In this document: in pieces, positions 12,101 through 20,480 of the stretch
Layout: each line of letters starts with the position of its first letter
How positions within the stretch are numbered: the first letter of the stretch is position 1
Source of the DNA: Pseudomonadota bacterium
GTDB taxonomy: Bacteria; Pseudomonadota; Gammaproteobacteria; Burkholderiales; Thiobacillaceae
Length of the DNA: 64,000 bases
Reading direction: 5' to 3'
Assembly (NCBI GenBank): GCA_021802945.1
Contig: JAJZRE010000003.1
Coordinates: forward strand, 18,682 to 82,681
Made by a program: the position numbers and the translations under genes
The notes under the pieces: generated by a model
What the model saw: the letters and a program-made list of their open reading frames with translations, nothing else
The model's database searches: none
What the model was told of the DNA's origin: nothing

Positions 12101-12170
12101 CTATCAGGAACAGCAGCTGCTCGACTCGATTGCCGAGCAGCTTGGCCAGGAAGCGCCGGCACCGGTGTGA
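6120..12170 (+). CDS. chpA: Hybrid histidine kinase ChpA/PilL-type with multiple Hpt domains, CheA core, CheW and REC domains
   Basis: 2016 aa; Hpt-like motifs HTLKGSGRMVG, HTLGGIAGTAG and HTIKGSARMVG; H-box/N-box LEHLLRNALAHGIESPEQR; GRGVGMDVVKSEI; C-terminal REC VLVVDDSLTVRKITTRLL. Confidence 0.93.
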   Translation: MSALLDYDTGPLNWVRGDIDAALQAALGRVQAFSVDADLTNALRLAGDDAHQVTGALRMVGLEGAATLAGALESTLGDVNENRMQPNDEVLRALRNAIEGLQRWVKDLADGRGSGELALFPLYKRLRELQGAERVFEGELFFPDLRTRAHGKAANDAMTQEALAAEVKTARGLFQRGLLAFLRNVEAEQGLHRMRDALAAIERIAPSQASQTFWWACVGFVDSLIAHGVEADFHVKQLLARVDLQMRRLMEGSPQVAERLLRDALFFVAKSQTLDGRAAEVRATFGLDRYLPGRGMLDPEALARMRPVLDALQASLKAARDSWHACVEGDAAQLPQFLTHLERMQPQAQMLEASKLKPLLDELAAAAAATAGREGDAREPMDLEIASTLLFMQNAVDREDVLHGDFAGRAEGQQARLRALIEGRALPANVVDSNNQREAERDMLVHMAQEVGQNLKQMEEALDAFFRDAGEREALAGLSGLAQQAQGALTMLELPDAASLLGAAAATVQTFTEAGYPDEATQQRLADAFSSLGLYIESYCAGRADAARILRPVLVEFGVIDAEIADDSEFDETVESGLPARKAEVQDTYLAWRDQPDDATKKKFLDALTELSRDAELIDDATLKQQTHAVLDACHDAPDAPLALDMDIAVLTGLALPERPAVEISPAAEVAAEAPVEMAFAADEAEAIETPALEAAAPARSANAGMDSPHPPIEVESVEPLVEDMLPATIPEGADPELLEIFLEEANEVLATMGEACVACQGNPDDQAALTVVRRGFHTLKGSGRMVGLDALGETAWRHEQLMNGWLAEKKPASADLLRLVGRARGVFQDWVDALQANQPVSLPVPSLLATVDRVAQGQPLDAAPSAAVELEQPDIEAADAVAEAAGSAEPVADATEDMLVADLASEVEPDDSAEPVAGAVPGSVVLSIVEPGPESGDLPAIGLEAEPAEDESLGSADATAEPMIELDAGVAEEATEAARESAGGIGAHAIAGEAAVPVEAAVETELEADAAPAEWAAEVPVPDAGAIIEYAAAPPVVADEVCIGTVCLSTGLYEIFMTEAHQRLAVLREETERHVEVANSTVSEHARRAVHTLGGIAGTAGITALSELSHALEQYWNRFVLAPLPSSHLSLVQDTVSRLHDMIASIESGHLPEGADDLIATLGELEDEQTPMATEPAPVPANDAADEIAAPFVDGQAVPSGEEAPAGMISASEMPEAGQPVATGLPDISTLVPDIKPATPAPVFERREVADEIDQQLLPIFLEEADTLVPDTSAQLRAWKEAPAAVGPRDALRRNLHTIKGSARMVGAMRLGELTHVMESRVIAVIEGHLAASGEVFDTLETQLDRLAETVERLKRGDFTPVAEDAVAPVEAPIEPVLGQAKLAPAVTAAEAEQQAAAQPVVRDANALTLRVRADWVDRMVNQAGEVAIARSRIESEVFAFKRHVNELSEALVRLRSHIREVEIQAESQMQATFQTQGVAEEFDPLEFDRFTRFQEVTRFLAESVNDISTVQHILLARLGEADAALIQQTRLNRELQQDLLRVRMVPLYSVAERLYRTVRQTARDVDKRAQLDIQGGELEIDRSVLEKVTAPLEHLLRNALAHGIESPEQRRAAGKAEFGEIVLSARQTGNEMMLTVKDDGAGLNYARIREKAEANGLLLPGVEPTETLLAQMIFAAGFSTAETVSQVAGRGVGMDVVKSEISALGGRIDITSTPGAGTSFNIYLPLTLAMTQAVMIQAAKHDYALPAPLVQQVLELKPHELEQAMAAGEITWRGSRYPFSYLPHLLGDTEAVHEVQRYNPVALLKSGSSQAAVLVDLIEGTREIVVKNIGPQMARITGVAGATVRGDGRVILILNPVPLALRWATLPRSAVEHTAPAEAAEVSTALQPPLVLVVDDSLTVRKITTRLLTREGFRVDSAKDGVDALEKMHDLIPDVVLLDVEMPRMDGFELARVMRSDARLKSVPIIMITSRTADKHRNRAMEIGVNVYLGKPYQEQQLLDSIAEQLGQEAPAPV

Positions 12171-12182
12171 TCGGTTGCGAAA

Positions 12183-12216
12183 CGAAAAAAACGGGCGTTG
12201 ATCGCCCGTTTTTTTC
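12183..12216. terminator. Bidirectional Rho-independent terminator between chpA and the convergent hypothetical gene
   Basis: gaaaaaaACGGGCGttgatCGCCCGTttttttc hairpin with A/T tracts on both sides. Confidence 0.88.
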
Positions 12217-12232
12217 GTCCCGTGCCCGCCAA

Positions 12233-13285
12233 CTACAGCTTCAAGCCGGCGAGGTCGCTGCCGGCCAGGGCATTGAGTTGCGCCTCGCCCTGCGCCGGAT
12301 CATGGTGATAGGCGGTGGTCAGCGTGCGCGCCGCATCCAGCCAGTGGGTCTCCGCTGCTTTCACCACGGCGGTCAGCTTGGTGGTGTCGTGGCTGCCCAT
12401 CCACGCGTCATATGCTTGCGTCAATGCCGGGAACAAGGCGCGCCGCAGGCCCGACAGGTTGGCCAGGTAGAAATGCAGCGAGCCGACCGCTTCGCGTTCG
12501 AGCAGCGCCGGCAGGGTAACCATGCAGTCGGCCAGGTGGTCGCGTACCGCGCGCGCCAGCAGTTCGGCATGTCGCGAGCTCAACTGGCCGAGCATCGCGT
12601 TCCAGTCCTCGCCCAGCAGTTTCTCGGCGCGCGCCTCGCCGATCTCGTGCAGGATCATCGCCTCGCTCTCGGCCTCGGCCATGCGGTCGAGCCCGCGCTC
12701 GATGTCACGCTCGAAATCGTAGTGCGCAAACGCACGCCCCAGCGCGGTGTCCTTTTCCTTCCATTGCCATTCTTCGAACTTGTTCCATAGCAGGCGGCGC
12801 ACCGCATCCATGCGCAGGAAGATGGCGCCGTCGCGCATGGCGGCGGGGGGGGCGATCAGGTCGCGCGCGTATTCGCAGCCGGCCACCAGCACCTGCACGC
12901 CGTCGCGCACCTCGGCGCGCTTGAGTTCGGCCAGCACGAAATGCGGCTTGCGGAAGTGCCCCAGCCCGCTGCTGTAGACCAGCCCTTGCGGGATCAGTGC
13001 GCGGTTGATGTCATCGGCCTCGAACGGGTCGATGCCGGACTCGGTGAGCGGCAGCGGCGCGAAATCCTCGTCCTCGACGGCATCCCACTCGCTTTCGCGC
13101 GCGTTCAGCCAGTCGCCGAGTTCATCCTTGGGCAGCCGTGCCCCGTAGGGGATTTCCATTTCCCAGCGGTAGTACTCGCGCATTTCCAGCAGAAAGGTGC
13201 ACATCGTCATGTCGCGCGCGTGGCGGGCGTCGGCGATGGTGCAGTTCTTCTGCACCGTGTCGATGAGGGCAGACAGTTCCAGCAT
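12233..13285 (-). CDS. Conserved hypothetical protein
   Basis: 350-aa intact ORF, convergent with chpA, codon use consistent with coding; family not recognised with certainty. Confidence 0.7.
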   Translation of the reverse strand: MLELSALIDTVQKNCTIADARHARDMTMCTFLLEMREYYRWEMEIPYGARLPKDELGDWLNARESEWDAVEDEDFAPLPLTESGIDPFEADDINRALIPQGLVYSSGLGHFRKPHFVLAELKRAEVRDGVQVLVAGCEYARDLIAPPAAMRDGAIFLRMDAVRRLLWNKFEEWQWKEKDTALGRAFAHYDFERDIERGLDRMAEAESEAMILHEIGEARAEKLLGEDWNAMLGQLSSRHAELLARAVRDHLADCMVTLPALLEREAVGSLHFYLANLSGLRRALFPALTQAYDAWMGSHDTTKLTAVVKAAETHWLDAARTLTTAYHHDPAQGEAQLNALAGSDLAGLKL

Positions 13286-13321
13286 GGCGCACTCCTGAAG
13301 ACAGCTTTATCCGGAGTGTAC

Positions 13322-13357
13322 AAATAAAAACAGCCCGTGCAACCGGGCTGTTTTCAG
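13322..13357 (-). terminator. Rho-independent terminator downstream of the 13485..15317 gene
   Basis: aaaaaCAGCCCGgtgcaaCCGGGCTGtttt-type hairpin; minus-strand reading ends in a T tract. Confidence 0.75.
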
Positions 13358-13484
13358 GGGTTTTACGAAGGGGGGCTTGCTCCCCCTTCCCAACCCTCCC
13401 CCCGCTTGCGGGAGAGGGGGCGAACGACGCGCTGCGCGCGCCCAAGGCGATCAGCGCGGCATCGCCAATCGACCAAGCCGCTGG

Positions 13485-15317
13485 TTAATGGCGGCGGTGT
13501 GTGCCGAAGAAATTCAGGTCGGCGCGCGAACGGCGGGAAAGCTCGAAGCGTGCCGCGTCGGCGCCGCTGAACTGGCCCGCGATCTGGCCATACACCTCGG
13601 TGGCCCAGGCCTTGTCGTTGAGCGCATCGGCGATGCCCTCGGCCCAGCGCAGCTTGTCGGCAGGCTTGCTCAGGTGCGTGCCGCATTCTGCGTACCATTT
13701 TTTCAGCGTGGCGGCGGGCAGGGCAAACCCCTTCAGGCGGTCGATGAACTGGATGCAGGCGTCGCCGTTCGGACAGGCGGCCGCGGCCGCCGCATAGAGC
13801 TCATCTGCCCGGGCGTTGTTGCCCATGGAAGCATAGAGCCGGCCGATGTGGGTGAGCGCGAAGTGATCCTTGGCCTGGGCGCGCGCGGCTTCCAGCAGGC
13901 GGCCGGCTTCCGTTGCATCCTGCGTCGCGGCGAAGCTCGCTTCGGCGAGTTTGGCGGTGTCGTAGACCGTGGCATTCGGGTCCGCCGCCAGCGCGGCCTC
14001 GCGCGCGGCGAGGTAGGCGCGTGCCTTGGAGACGCCCAGTTCGCGGTGCTGCAGATGCGCCGCGGTGACCACCAGGTCCTTGAACGCGATGAAATCGGTG
14101 GCGTTTTCCGCTGCGCGGTCGAGCAGGCGGGAGAGCCAGTCGACGTCGTCGAGGTTCTTGTCCACCGCCAGCAGAATCGGCTTGTAGCGCGAGAACTGGT
14201 AGCCGGTGCCGTCGAGCAGGGTCTCGGCCGACTCGATCAGCTTGGCGGAATAGAACGGGTCTTCCAGTTCCAGCCTGACGCGCTCGGCCAGCGCGAGGAA
14301 TTGCTTGACGCTGGCCGCTTCCTTTTCGAGTTGCTGGAATTCCATGTAGCGCGCGTGGTTGGCCTGGCGCTTTTCCAGCTTGACCTTCACACGGGCCAGG
14401 CGCTCGGCGTCGTCGGCCAGATGCGCTTCCACCGCGGCCACCAGCTTCTGCATTTCGTCGAGGCCGGCCACGGCGTCCTCGGCCTTGTCGAGCAGGGCCG
14501 CCGCGCCGGGCTTGTCGCCCACGCCGGCGAGGCCTGCGGCGAGCTCGATGTAGTCGCCGGTGGCGGTCGCCAGGTCGCCCGCCTTTTTCAGCGCGGACTG
14601 CATGAATGCGGCATCGCCCGCCTGCCTGGCCGATTCGATCAGCGTCTTCGCGGCGCTGAAGTCGGTTGCGCCCGCCAGCGCGCGCTCATACAGCGCCTTG
14701 GCTTTCTGGGGGTCGCCCAGCGTCCTGGTGACTTCGCTCGCCAGGGACAGCAGATCGGGCACGCTGGAAAGCTTCTCGCCGGCCTTGCTGAAGATCGCCG
14801 CGGCGTAATCCTTGTCGAGCAGATGCTCGGCCGCGGCGGCGGCCAGCTTGCTGTATTCGACGGCGCGCGAGATTTTCGCCTCGGCCTTTTCCAGCACCTT
14901 CCGGGCAAACGCGCCGTCGGCGATGACGCGCATCACGTTCTTCGCCAGATCGATCAGCGGGTCGAGGTTGCCGGTTTCCTTCAACGCCTTTTCATAGGCG
15001 CCCACTGCGGCCGCCTTGTCGCCCAGCACCTTGAACTTGGCCTCGGCCAGCGCGACCTGCTCGTCGCCGCTCATGCAGTAGTCCTCGGCGGTCTGCAGCA
15101 GCTCCTCGGCGCGGCCCTGCTCGCCCAGCGCCTTGTAGACGATGGCGCACGCCGCCAGGTCCTTGGTGAACTGGCAGTCGTCCGACACGCGGTCCATCAG
15201 CTCCCTGGCGTAGGCCGCATCGGCGGGATCCTGCAGGGCTTCCAGCGCCAGGGCCGCGTAATCGGCGCCGCCGCTGCATTGGGCTTCTTTGGGGGTGAGG
15301 GTGTCGCGGGTGGCCAT
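13485..15317 (-). CDS. Helical-repeat (TPR-like) hypothetical protein
   Basis: Internal start MATRDTLTPKEAQ preceded by GGAG (610 aa); Ala/Leu-rich repeated alpha-hairpins such as YAAAIFSKAGEKLSSVPDLLSLASEVTRTLGDPQKAKALYERAL. Confidence 0.72.
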   Translation of the reverse strand: MATRDTLTPKEAQCSGGADYAALALEALQDPADAAYARELMDRVSDDCQFTKDLAACAIVYKALGEQGRAEELLQTAEDYCMSGDEQVALAEAKFKVLGDKAAAVGAYEKALKETGNLDPLIDLAKNVMRVIADGAFARKVLEKAEAKISRAVEYSKLAAAAAEHLLDKDYAAAIFSKAGEKLSSVPDLLSLASEVTRTLGDPQKAKALYERALAGATDFSAAKTLIESARQAGDAAFMQSALKKAGDLATATGDYIELAAGLAGVGDKPGAAALLDKAEDAVAGLDEMQKLVAAVEAHLADDAERLARVKVKLEKRQANHARYMEFQQLEKEAASVKQFLALAERVRLELEDPFYSAKLIESAETLLDGTGYQFSRYKPILLAVDKNLDDVDWLSRLLDRAAENATDFIAFKDLVVTAAHLQHRELGVSKARAYLAAREAALAADPNATVYDTAKLAEASFAATQDATEAGRLLEAARAQAKDHFALTHIGRLYASMGNNARADELYAAAAAACPNGDACIQFIDRLKGFALPAATLKKWYAECGTHLSKPADKLRWAEGIADALNDKAWATEVYGQIAGQFSGADAARFELSRRSRADLNFFGTHRRH

Positions 15318-15777
15318 GGATGTCTCCGTGAAAATCGATGGGCCAATTTTCCGCTGGCGGGGAGGGGGCGGCCAATAAGTAATGTCGATGGCGGTATTAG
15401 TGAGGCCGGGGGGGCGGGCCGGGCGCCGATCCCCGAAGGGAACGGCCCGGGCCAAGGGGAAGGCCGGGAAGCAATCCTGGCGCAATTTCCCCGCAGTTCG
15501 CGTACGGTCTCTATCTGCGAGAATGGACGTTGTTTCTCATATCAAAGCAGATAGTCAATATGCAGATGGACAAGCGGTTTCCGGATGCTACGCTCGGATC
15601 GTTATTTGAACGCTGGAAAAGGACATGGCGGCGATCATGGATGGCGTGCGCGATGGCAAGTCGTCGCATTTCCCGGCTAGCGCCCAACTGGAGCGCTGCC
15701 GCCCCCGCGGTCCTCATGTTCAGGCAGGCCCTGACATACCGTCCGGAACGGGCGCAACCGGAAATGGCGGTTGCGGC

Positions 15778-17607
15778 ATGAATCCATGGAAAGGGCCGCA
15801 TGGGCGCTGTATCGGCGCGCGGATCCGCCTGCGGGCACTGCTTCTGGTCATGCTGGTGGCCGTGCTGGCGCGCCCACCCGCGGCCTACGCGCAGACCGCA
15901 CCGCCGGTGCGGATCGGCGTTCTCGCTTTCCTCGGCGCCGAAGTCGCCGAGTCCATCTGGTCCCCGCTGGTAACGCATCTCGAAGCATCCATGCCGGAGC
16001 GGCGTGTTGTCCTGACCTATTACGATGTCGACGGTTTGCGGCAGGCGGTGCAGCGACGGGCAGTGGACTTCATCATCACCAACAGCGGCCAGTATGCGGC
16101 CCTGGAATCCGAGTTCGGCGTCAGCCGCATCGCCACGCTGGAGTCGCCTGGCGTGCCCTCCCCTTCGCAGGCCATCGGCTCGGCGGTGATCGCCCGCGCC
16201 GACCGGCGCGACCTGAACGCATTGTCCGATCTCAGGGGCAAGCGGGTGGCCGCCGTCGGCGAGGATGCGTTCGGCGGTTTCCAGGTGGCCTGGCGCGAAT
16301 TCCGGCGCCAGGGCGTCGAGCCGGAGGATTTCGCGCGCCTCGACTTCCTCGGCTTTCCCATGCAGCGCATCGTCACGGCCGTAGCCAGTGGCCAGGCTGA
16401 TGCCGGGGTCGTGCGCGCCTGTCTTCTGGAAGAACTGGCGCGCGATGGAGCCCTCCGGCTCGCCGATTTCAAGGTGCTCTCGCCGCGGCGGGTGGAGGGT
16501 TTCGCCTGCGGCCTGTCGTCCGAGCTCTATCCGGACTGGCCGATCGCCACGCTGCCCCATACCGACCTGCGCCTGGCCAAGGCGGTGGCGACGGCGCTGC
16601 TGTCGATGCCCGCATCTTCCAAAGGGTACGCCTGGACGGTGCCGGCGGATTACCGGACGGTGCACGATCTGTTCCGGGATCTGCAGATCGGCCCCTACGC
16701 CTATCTGCGCGAGACCACCCTGCAGGCGCTGGCGCGGCGCTACTGGCCCTTCCTGCTGTTCTTTTTCGCGGTCCTGGCCGGCTGGATCGTGCACACCGTC
16801 CGCGTCGAGCAGCAGGTCCACGCCCGCACGGCGGCATTGCGCGAGGCGCTGGCGCAGCGGGACGCGGCCGAGGCGGGCATGCGCGCGCACCAGGAACAGT
16901 TCGACCACTTGTCCCGCCTGTCGATCCTGGGCGAGCTGTCCGGCACCCTGGCGCACGAACTGAACCAGCCGCTGGCCGCCATCGCCAACTACGCCCAAAG
17001 CCTGGTGCGCCGCCTCGACAGCGGCCGCTACACGCCCGAGAACCTGGCCGAGGCAAGCCGGGAAATCGCCGCCCAGGCGGAACGCGCCGGCGGCATCGTG
17101 CACCGCATCCGCGCCTTCGCCCGCAAGCGCGTCGCGGTGCGGGAGCGGCGCCCGCTGGCCGATCTGGTACGCGAGGCCGCCGCCCTGTTCGGCGGCATGC
17201 TGCCGAACGCCCCCCGCATCGGCATCGCCGACCGCCTGCCGCCTGGCGCGCAGGTCGAGGCGGATACCCTGCAAATCGAGCAGGTGCTGCTCAATCTGCT
17301 GAAGAATGCCGCCGACGCCATGCAGGACCTGCCGCCCGACGCGCGCGTCATCGACGTGGCGCTGGAGCGGGAAGCGCGCAACTACCGGATTGCCGTCCGC
17401 GACCACGGCGCCGGCCTCGCGCCGGCATCCACCCGGCACCTGTTCGAGCCTTTCTTCACCACCAAGCCCGACGGCATGGGGCTTGGCCTGTCGATCTGCA
17501 AGACCATCGTCGAAGCTCACGGCGGACGGCTGTGGGCCGAGGCCAACGCCGGCGCGCCCGGCATGACGTTCATTTTCACCCTGCCCGCCGATGACCTCAT
17601 CCCTTGA
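15778..17607 (+). CDS. ttrS: TtrS-like sensor histidine kinase with PhnD-type periplasmic binding domain
   Basis: Signal/TM, periplasmic domain VRIGVLAFLGAEVAESIWSPLVTHLE...DFIITNSGQYAALE, H-box LSGTLAHELNQPLAAIANYAQ and HATPase C-terminus; ORF can extend upstream to 15625. Confidence 0.75.
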   Translation: MNPWKGPHGRCIGARIRLRALLLVMLVAVLARPPAAYAQTAPPVRIGVLAFLGAEVAESIWSPLVTHLEASMPERRVVLTYYDVDGLRQAVQRRAVDFIITNSGQYAALESEFGVSRIATLESPGVPSPSQAIGSAVIARADRRDLNALSDLRGKRVAAVGEDAFGGFQVAWREFRRQGVEPEDFARLDFLGFPMQRIVTAVASGQADAGVVRACLLEELARDGALRLADFKVLSPRRVEGFACGLSSELYPDWPIATLPHTDLRLAKAVATALLSMPASSKGYAWTVPADYRTVHDLFRDLQIGPYAYLRETTLQALARRYWPFLLFFFAVLAGWIVHTVRVEQQVHARTAALREALAQRDAAEAGMRAHQEQFDHLSRLSILGELSGTLAHELNQPLAAIANYAQSLVRRLDSGRYTPENLAEASREIAAQAERAGGIVHRIRAFARKRVAVRERRPLADLVREAAALFGGMLPNAPRIGIADRLPPGAQVEADTLQIEQVLLNLLKNAADAMQDLPPDARVIDVALEREARNYRIAVRDHGAGLAPASTRHLFEPFFTTKPDGMGLGLSICKTIVEAHGGRLWAEANAGAPGMTFIFTLPADDLIP

Positions 17608-18220
17608 CCAAGCCCTGATCCATATCGTCGACGACGACGCCGCGCTGCGCCGCTCCCTGGTGTTCCTGCTCGACTCGGTTGGCTGGCGCACCCAGGCCCA
17701 CGCCAGCGCCGAGGCATTCCTGGCCGCCTACCAGCCGGGCGTGCCCGGCTGCCTGGTGCTGGACATCCGCATGCCGGGCATGAGCGGGCTGGAACTGCAG
17801 CAGGTGCTGCGCGCCCAGGGCCGCACCCTGCCGATCATATTCATCACCGGCCACGGCGATGTCTCGCTGGCGGTGCAGGCCATGAAGCAGGAGGCCTGCG
17901 ACTTTCTGGAAAAGCCGTTCAAGGACCAGGTGCTGCTCGATGCGGTGACCCAGGCGGTGCGCCGCAGCGCCCGGCAACTGGCGGCGGAGCGGCGCCACGA
18001 TCAGGCCCATGCGCTGCTGCAACGGCTGTCGCCGCGCGAGCGGGAGGTGGCGCTGCGGGTGGCGCGCGGCCTGCCCAACAAGCTGATCGCGCGGGAGCTG
18101 GACATCAGCGAAAAGACCGTGCACGTGCACCGCCAGCACGTGATGGAGAAGACGCACACCGGCTCCGCCGCCGAACTCGCGCGCCTGATGCTGCGCGCCG
18201 ACCCGGCCGACCTGGATTGA
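17591..18220 (+). CDS. ttrR: TtrR/FixJ-family response regulator
   Basis: 209 aa; REC (IHIVDDDAALRRSLVFLLDSVGW...DIRMPGMSGLELQ) plus LuxR HTH (LSPREREVALRVARGLPNKLIARELDISEKTVHVHR); overlaps ttrS. Confidence 0.8.
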   Translation: MTSSLDQALIHIVDDDAALRRSLVFLLDSVGWRTQAHASAEAFLAAYQPGVPGCLVLDIRMPGMSGLELQQVLRAQGRTLPIIFITGHGDVSLAVQAMKQEACDFLEKPFKDQVLLDAVTQAVRRSARQLAAERRHDQAHALLQRLSPREREVALRVARGLPNKLIARELDISEKTVHVHRQHVMEKTHTGSAAELARLMLRADPADLD

Positions 18221-18545
18221 AGGGGCTCGTAGGGAGAAGTTGAGGCTTGAACCGGCAGACCGTGCAAGCTCGGGTCGTGCCTTCCCGGGCAGGAATCGGC
18301 CATCAAGAGCCATTCGACGGCAGAACTTGTCGGGCCGGTTCAGACTGAAATCTGCCGCCCAGTTTTCTCAGCTAATTGACAGCCACCGACCCGACCCGCC
18401 GTTGAGACTGACAAAGGGCTATTGCAGCTTTCCGATTCCTCCCGTCGCTTGGTCGACTTCACGCTGTTACGCTTCACTTTGTTCGCTTTGATCAACTTAA
18501 CAGGACTTGCACCCGTAGCAGTACGATCTTACAGGACGGTGCAAA

Positions 18546-18575
18546 TGAAAACGGCGGTCTTGGCCGCCGTTAAGT
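18546..18575 (-). terminator. Rho-independent terminator downstream of the PEP-CTERM gene
   Basis: AACGGCGGtcttggCCGCCGTT perfect 8-bp stem; minus-strand reading followed by TTTTC. Confidence 0.65.
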
Positions 18576-18590
18576 CGGGTGCGAAGGCGA

Positions 18591-19370
18591 TCAACTCTTG
18601 CGCCGGCCACGCACAGCCAAACCAAGCAAACCAAGCCCAACGAGCATCATGGTGCCCGGTTCGGGCACGCCGTTGGTGGGAGGGAAGACTTCCGCAGCCG
18701 TGCCTTGGACGCCAACGGTAAAGCCGTTCCAGTACTCGTTGGAGGCGCTGTTCCAGGTAAGCGTGTCAAATGCACCGGTGAACTGGATGACCCCGTGTGG
18801 TTCGGAGCCTCCCACGTTGGAGCTGTTGAGCGCATACAGGAAATCTCCGTTGCCTAGGTCAGTAACGACCTTAGTAACGCCGCCACAACCCCAATAGCCG
18901 CAGGCATTACCGTCCACTCCACCGACGCTGAGGATGTTGAAGTCCTGATTAAGGAATGCGTACCCGTTACCGTTCAAACTTACGAATGCGAAAACCGGGT
19001 TGGCGATGGACTGGGAGAACGCCAGCGTCTGGCTGCCGGCATATTGCAGGGCAATAATATCAGTGCCCGTCGGGCTGTTGTCGACCACGCCGCTAGTGTA
19101 GGGCGAGATGCTGTCATTACGGCCGCCGCCGGCATTCTGATAGTAGTCGATGCCCCCGCTGGGTTGGTAGAACCCAATGCCGTTGGCGTTGGTGTAGGTG
19201 ACGGTGACGGACGATGTCGAGGTAGTGATTGTGCCCTGGCCCTGAAAGCCGGTACCTGAGTCCAGGTCCGAACCTGTCCAGTCCGTCCAGTAGATAGGAG
19301 CGGCCGAAACCAGACCGCTAAAGAGTAATGCAGCCAATCCTAACAGTGTCTTGCAATTCGATTTCATCAT
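18591..19370 (-). CDS. PEP-CTERM sorting domain-containing exported protein
   Basis: Signal peptide MMKSNCKTLLGLAALLFSGLVSA and C-terminus VPEPGTMMLVGLGLLGLAVRGRRKS; RBS GGAG before ATGATG. Confidence 0.9.
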   Translation of the reverse strand: MMKSNCKTLLGLAALLFSGLVSAAPIYWTDWTGSDLDSGTGFQGQGTITTSTSSVTVTYTNANGIGFYQPSGGIDYYQNAGGGRNDSISPYTSGVVDNSPTGTDIIALQYAGSQTLAFSQSIANPVFAFVSLNGNGYAFLNQDFNILSVGGVDGNACGYWGCGGVTKVVTDLGNGDFLYALNSSNVGGSEPHGVIQFTGAFDTLTWNSASNEYWNGFTVGVQGTAAEVFPPTNGVPEPGTMMLVGLGLLGLAVRGRRKS

Positions 19371-20037
19371 GATGGATCTCCGGTTTTCGTGTGATGCAAT
19401 GTCAGTTGATGCGTGAGTAATTAAAGCTTGATACATACGCAACCATCTAAGCAAAAATTGTTCCCAAACAAGGATATTTAAAATATCGCCATATATTCAT
19501 TGAGTTAACGACGTCTCCTGACTGGAAACATTTTGAAGTGTAAAGAATATCGACGCTATAGCCGTCTTTGACGACTCAGCGCTCCCCAACTGTTATTGCC
19601 AAGCCGGATCAAGGCTCTGCAACAGAACATTGGCCCGCTCACGCCAACCTTGAATTATCAGTCCAATCGACTGCCGAAGTAGGTTTTTTAACCGTGAATG
19701 ACAGCTATCGCTGGAGGCCGTGTGGAAACTCTCAGGAAGTCGATGTTGAACTCGCTGCATTGCCGACGTTGTTGGGAAAAACCTGAGCGGCGGCACCGGG
19801 TCGATTTCAGACAACGCCCCTGGCCTTGCCTCGCTCCATCGCCTTTCCGCTACGCTGCCTGTTCCATGGGCACTATGCCCCGGTTGATGCGTGAGCCATG
19901 TCCGGCAAGGGCAATCTTCATGGCGCAATCCGATTGCAGGCCAGGCCAGAACGCCGCGCGGGTGCCAAGTGGCGTGCCGGGCACAGGATCGGCCGGTGAA
20001 CTGTTGCTGTCGCGCCGCGCAATCGGGGCGCCCGGAT

Positions 20038-20469
20038 TCAAAAACCCTTTCTGCCGTGGCGCAGTTTCTGAATGCCCTGCAAGGACATCAGGGCCTTGGT
20101 CAGCTCGACCTCCAGCCGGGCATATTCCGCCGCGGTGACGCGGTTTCTCATGGCGTCTTCGGCCTTCCGCCTTTCAATCTCCAGCGTCCCTTCTTCCGCA
20201 TCCTTCTCCCGGATGGCGATGTCGGACAGGATGGTTACGCCGCCGGGCTGCACTTCCAGCATCCCCCCGGAAACGTAGACGATGTTTTCCTGCGCCTGGT
20301 GCGGGATTTTCAGCCGCACGACGCCGGGCTTGAGGCGGGTGAGCAGGGGGGCATGCCCGGGATAAATGCCGACTTCGCCCATTTCCGCCGGGGCGACGAC
20401 ACGCTCCACCCGGCCGGAAAAGATCGACGTCTCGATGCTCACCACGTCGACGTGCATCGTCATGGCCAT
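20038..20469 (-). CDS. atpC: F-type ATP synthase epsilon subunit-like protein (orphan)
   Basis: 143 aa MAMTMHVDVVSIETSIFSGRVERVVAPAEMGEVGIYPGHAPLLTRLKPGVVRL...YVSGGMLEVQPGGVTILSDIAIREKDAEEG; starts 11 nt after the ttrA stop with a GGGGG RBS. Confidence 0.9.
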   Translation of the reverse strand: MAMTMHVDVVSIETSIFSGRVERVVAPAEMGEVGIYPGHAPLLTRLKPGVVRLKIPHQAQENIVYVSGGMLEVQPGGVTILSDIAIREKDAEEGTLEIERRKAEDAMRNRVTAAEYARLEVELTKALMSLQGIQKLRHGRKGF

Positions 20470-20480
20470 GGCTTGACCCC

